Positions 62,111-64,000 of a stretch of DNA of 64,000 nucleotides are shown here, in pieces (the stretch's first letter is position 1; every line of letters begins with the position of its first letter). Location of the stretch: positions 62,001 to 126,000 of the forward strand of contig CAYOEA010000004.1 of assembly GCA_964402995.1 (NCBI GenBank), in the 5' to 3' direction. Source of the stretch: GCA-2686295 sp964402995 (GTDB lineage Archaea > Nanobdellota > Nanobdellia > Woesearchaeales > GCA-2686295). The translations under genes were made by a program, and so were the position numbers. The notes below the pieces were generated by a model. The model was given only the letters and a program-made list of their open reading frames with translations. It was not told where the DNA came from and searched no databases.

Positions 62111-64000
62111 TTAATTCCAGTTAACTTTCCAAACTAAAATTCTATCGCCAGTAATTGAACTCTTTTGACTGAATTGTTCAAAGTGCTCAGTATATTTACC
62201 GTTGAAATAAAATAGTTTTGTGAAAGTAGATGTTGATAATGCTGGATCTGAAACTAAAATTGAATTTGTCTCATTGTTGTAAATCATATCTAAAGAGAAA
62301 TCAGATTCAACAACAGGATATTTTTCAAGAGTATCACCAGCAAAAATGACATTTGCAGGAGAAACTGGTTGATTGCCAACAATTGCACCAGTACTAGGAT
62401 TTACAAAATTAAGTACAAAAACTGAGTTCTCAGGATTGGTTTTATTAATAATCGCACCAGAGATAACTAAGCTATAACCCTCGCCACTAGTTCCAACAGT
62501 GAATCTTAGATTACAAGCAGTCTCATCACCAATATTATTACAAGCAGACCAGCTACTAGTTGCATAAGTAGGCCAAGGAGCAATCCAATCATTAACTTCT
62601 CTGTCTGAAGATAAAGATTGAACTTGATAATAATAATCAAGAGATCTATCTTCATCAAAATCAAACTTAGATGTTAAAATTGTAACTGCTTCATCCGCAT
62701 CAACATTTTTAACATGATTATAAATGTAAGCTCTATCAAAGTTCCAACTACCAAAGTGAGCCCAAACACCTGATTTTCCAACCATGTCGCTAGAAGTAAT
62801 AAGTAGCGCTTGAGGAGCATCGCAATGAGTTAAAGATAAAATCTTATTTGTTTCTTCAGATGAAAAACCATTTTCAGATAAAAATTCATTTGCATTATTT
62901 TTTTCTAATAATATTAACTGATTAATTAAATCAATTGAGTCTTTAGTATCTTGAATTTTCTTATCAATTTCATCAAAAGCAGTATGTGCACCACAGTCAA
63001 GCATTCTTAAAATTCCGATTGTTTCTGCTTCATTATCACTCATAAGAAGTTTTCCAACCCAATGAGCTTGAGGTGTGTTCTGACTTCCACCATCAAAAGT
63101 TACTGCACGATCAGCTATTGCTTTAAACCAATGACCAAAGTCCCACCAGGAAGTTATAATTGCATCTTCTGACGAACCAGTTCGAATACCATCTAAAGTA
63201 TTCCACCATGCATCATTCATACTTGGAATCTCTCCATTTGCAGTTAAGTGAGCGGCTTTCATAGGAGATACATAAGAACTGCTTCCTGAAACCATTTGAA
63301 ATGGAATGAACAAGAATGCGCAAAGAATTACGATTATGATTCCTGAGATTAACTTTTTATCAGCATCTAATGCATTTGAGATAGCATCAGATAATAATCT
63401 AGTAATTGCACTAAAAGCAATACCAATAGCAATTGCAAAAGCAGGAACCATCAATAAGATAAATCTGACTCCTTTAGTACTTGCATAAATTGTTCCCACA
63501 AACCATATTGTTAAAAATAAAGCATATTTGATATCAATATCACGTTTATCTTTAAGCAATAAGACAAGTGCTAAAACAATAGGTATAATGAAAATTATAA
63601 TATAAGTTAGAGGATTAAATCTGATTAGAGTATTAGAAATTAATGCCAAATAAGCAATTAAACTAACACCAAAAACAATCCAATCATTTCTTGAAGGTTT
63701 ACTTGCCCTAATTAAAGATAAAGCAATACCAAAGCATGCAAGGAAGAATAATAGTTTCCCACCATTTTGTGCAATGACTGAAGCAATTGAAGCAGGATTA
63801 AGCTCTGCAACAGTAGTATAAACATTAGGCCAAAGATTAACCTTGGCAGCATCCTTTATAACTTTAAAACTAATAGGACCAGTGGCTGCTTGTTCAAAAA
63901 CAGCAGTGCCTGATATTAAAGTTACAAAAACTCCTGACATAACTAAAAATAATACAAAAGATAATATTGAAACTTTAAGTTGACCAGACCATAACTTAGA
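62111..64000 (-). CDS. aglB: Oligosaccharyltransferase AglB/STT3, 5' end cut by the window
   Basis: Catalytic subunit of archaeal N-glycosylation, transferring glycan from a lipid carrier to Asn. The frame stays open to the window edge, so the N-terminus is missing (630 codons present). Visible parts: the EL5 TIxE-type motif TTVAELNPAS near the start, about seven membrane helices, the WWDFGHWFKAI signature near residue 283 (WWDxG), and the DMVGKSGVWAHFGSW motif (DxxK type) further on, then a soluble C-terminal domain. Its products are presumably the sequon-rich surface proteins in this window. The flippase pair and GT2 lie just downstream on the same strand. Confidence 0.93.
   Translation of the reverse strand, partial: SKLWSGQLKVSILSFVLFLVMSGVFVTLISGTAVFEQAATGPISFKVIKDAAKVNLWPNVYTTVAELNPASIASVIAQNGGKLLFFLACFGIALSLIRASKPSRNDWIVFGVSLIAYLALISNTLIRFNPLTYIIIFIIPIVLALVLLLKDKRDIDIKYALFLTIWFVGTIYASTKGVRFILLMVPAFAIAIGIAFSAITRLLSDAISNALDADKKLISGIIIVILCAFLFIPFQMVSGSSSYVSPMKAAHLTANGEIPSMNDAWWNTLDGIRTGSSEDAIITSWWDFGHWFKAIADRAVTFDGGSQNTPQAHWVGKLLMSDNEAETIGILRMLDCGAHTAFDEIDKKIQDTKDSIDLINQLILLEKNNANEFLSENGFSSEETNKILSLTHCDAPQALLITSSDMVGKSGVWAHFGSWNFDRAYIYNHVKNVDADEAVTILTSKFDFDEDRSLDYYYQVQSLSSDREVNDWIAPWPTYATSSWSACNNIGDETACNLRFTVGTSGEGYSLVISGAIINKTNPENSVFVLNFVNPSTGAIVGNQPVSPANVIFAGDTLEKYPVVESDFSLDMIYNNETNSILVSDPALSTSTFTKLFYFNGKYTEHFEQFSQKSSITGDRILVWKVNWN

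Overview
The window is AT-rich by eye and archaeal. It encodes archaeal-type replication factor C large subunit, archaeal/eukaryal-type glycyl-tRNA synthetase, the wybutosine enzyme Tyw3, an STT3/AglB oligosaccharyltransferase, a geranylgeranyl-reductase-family protein, HerA and Mre11. Several genes have a TATA-like box about 25-30 nt before the start codon, as in leaderless archaeal mRNAs. Compact ATGA-overlap operons, a putative S-layer protein ending in TYY and very large surface proteins suggest a DPANN archaeon of the Woesearchaeota/Pacearchaeota type. That placement is inference; no rRNA is present. Two runs of exactly 100 N (7458-7557, 16629-16728) are scaffold gaps, and both sit inside tandem-repeat arrays.

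Layout. 1-4271 (+): end of an unknown gene, then herA, a MazG-like gene, mre11 and an LD-carboxypeptidase, each of the last three joined to its predecessor by an ATGA overlap. 4285-7296 (-): isoaspartyl methyltransferase, then an operon corA-like, SLOG protein, tyw3. 7297-7608: a 51-bp tandem array in front of the corA-like gene; on the minus strand every unit is a tiny ORF, most with their own Shine-Dalgarno. 7724-13862: asnS, asnA, a radical SAM gene and a short bacterial-type aspS. 13941-22938: a metallo-beta-lactamase-fold gene, three related small membrane proteins, two coiled-coil proteins, a pilus/secretion ATPase with its membrane platform, and an acylphosphatase-like small protein. 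23250-23323: tRNA-Phe. 23355-27016: a single-OB protein and two membrane proteins sharing a C-terminal domain. 27174-40346: a helix-turn-helix gene translationally overlapped with an 11.7-kb surface-protease gene, followed by a separate copy of that giant's C-terminal domain. 40496-45504: glyS, rfcL, a 56-residue zinc-type protein, a YchF GTPase and an acidic protein. 45826-45954: tRNA-Trp with an intron. 46006-59323 (-): envelope cluster of an Ig-repeat membrane protein, the putative S-layer protein, a 2300-residue repeat adhesin and an unusual beta-barrel-like protein. 59551-64000: an isoprenoid reductase, then a glycosyltransferase, two EmrE-like flippase subunits and AglB.

How it fits together. 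The right end makes and transfers lipid-linked glycans. The surface proteins at 23-40 kb and 46-59 kb are full of N-X-S/T sequons and are the obvious substrates. The 14-23 kb block looks like a surface-appendage motor, although no pilin was recognised.

Most unusual signals: (1) the mini-ORF array before the corA-like gene; (2) a two-hairpin RNA element behind asnS and behind aglB, with matching changes on both sides of one stem; (3) four genes (two tRNAs, two proteins) whose 3' ends are copied just downstream; (4) a beta-barrel-like protein in an archaeon; (5) the 3914-residue double-protease surface protein with a separate copy of its C-terminal module.
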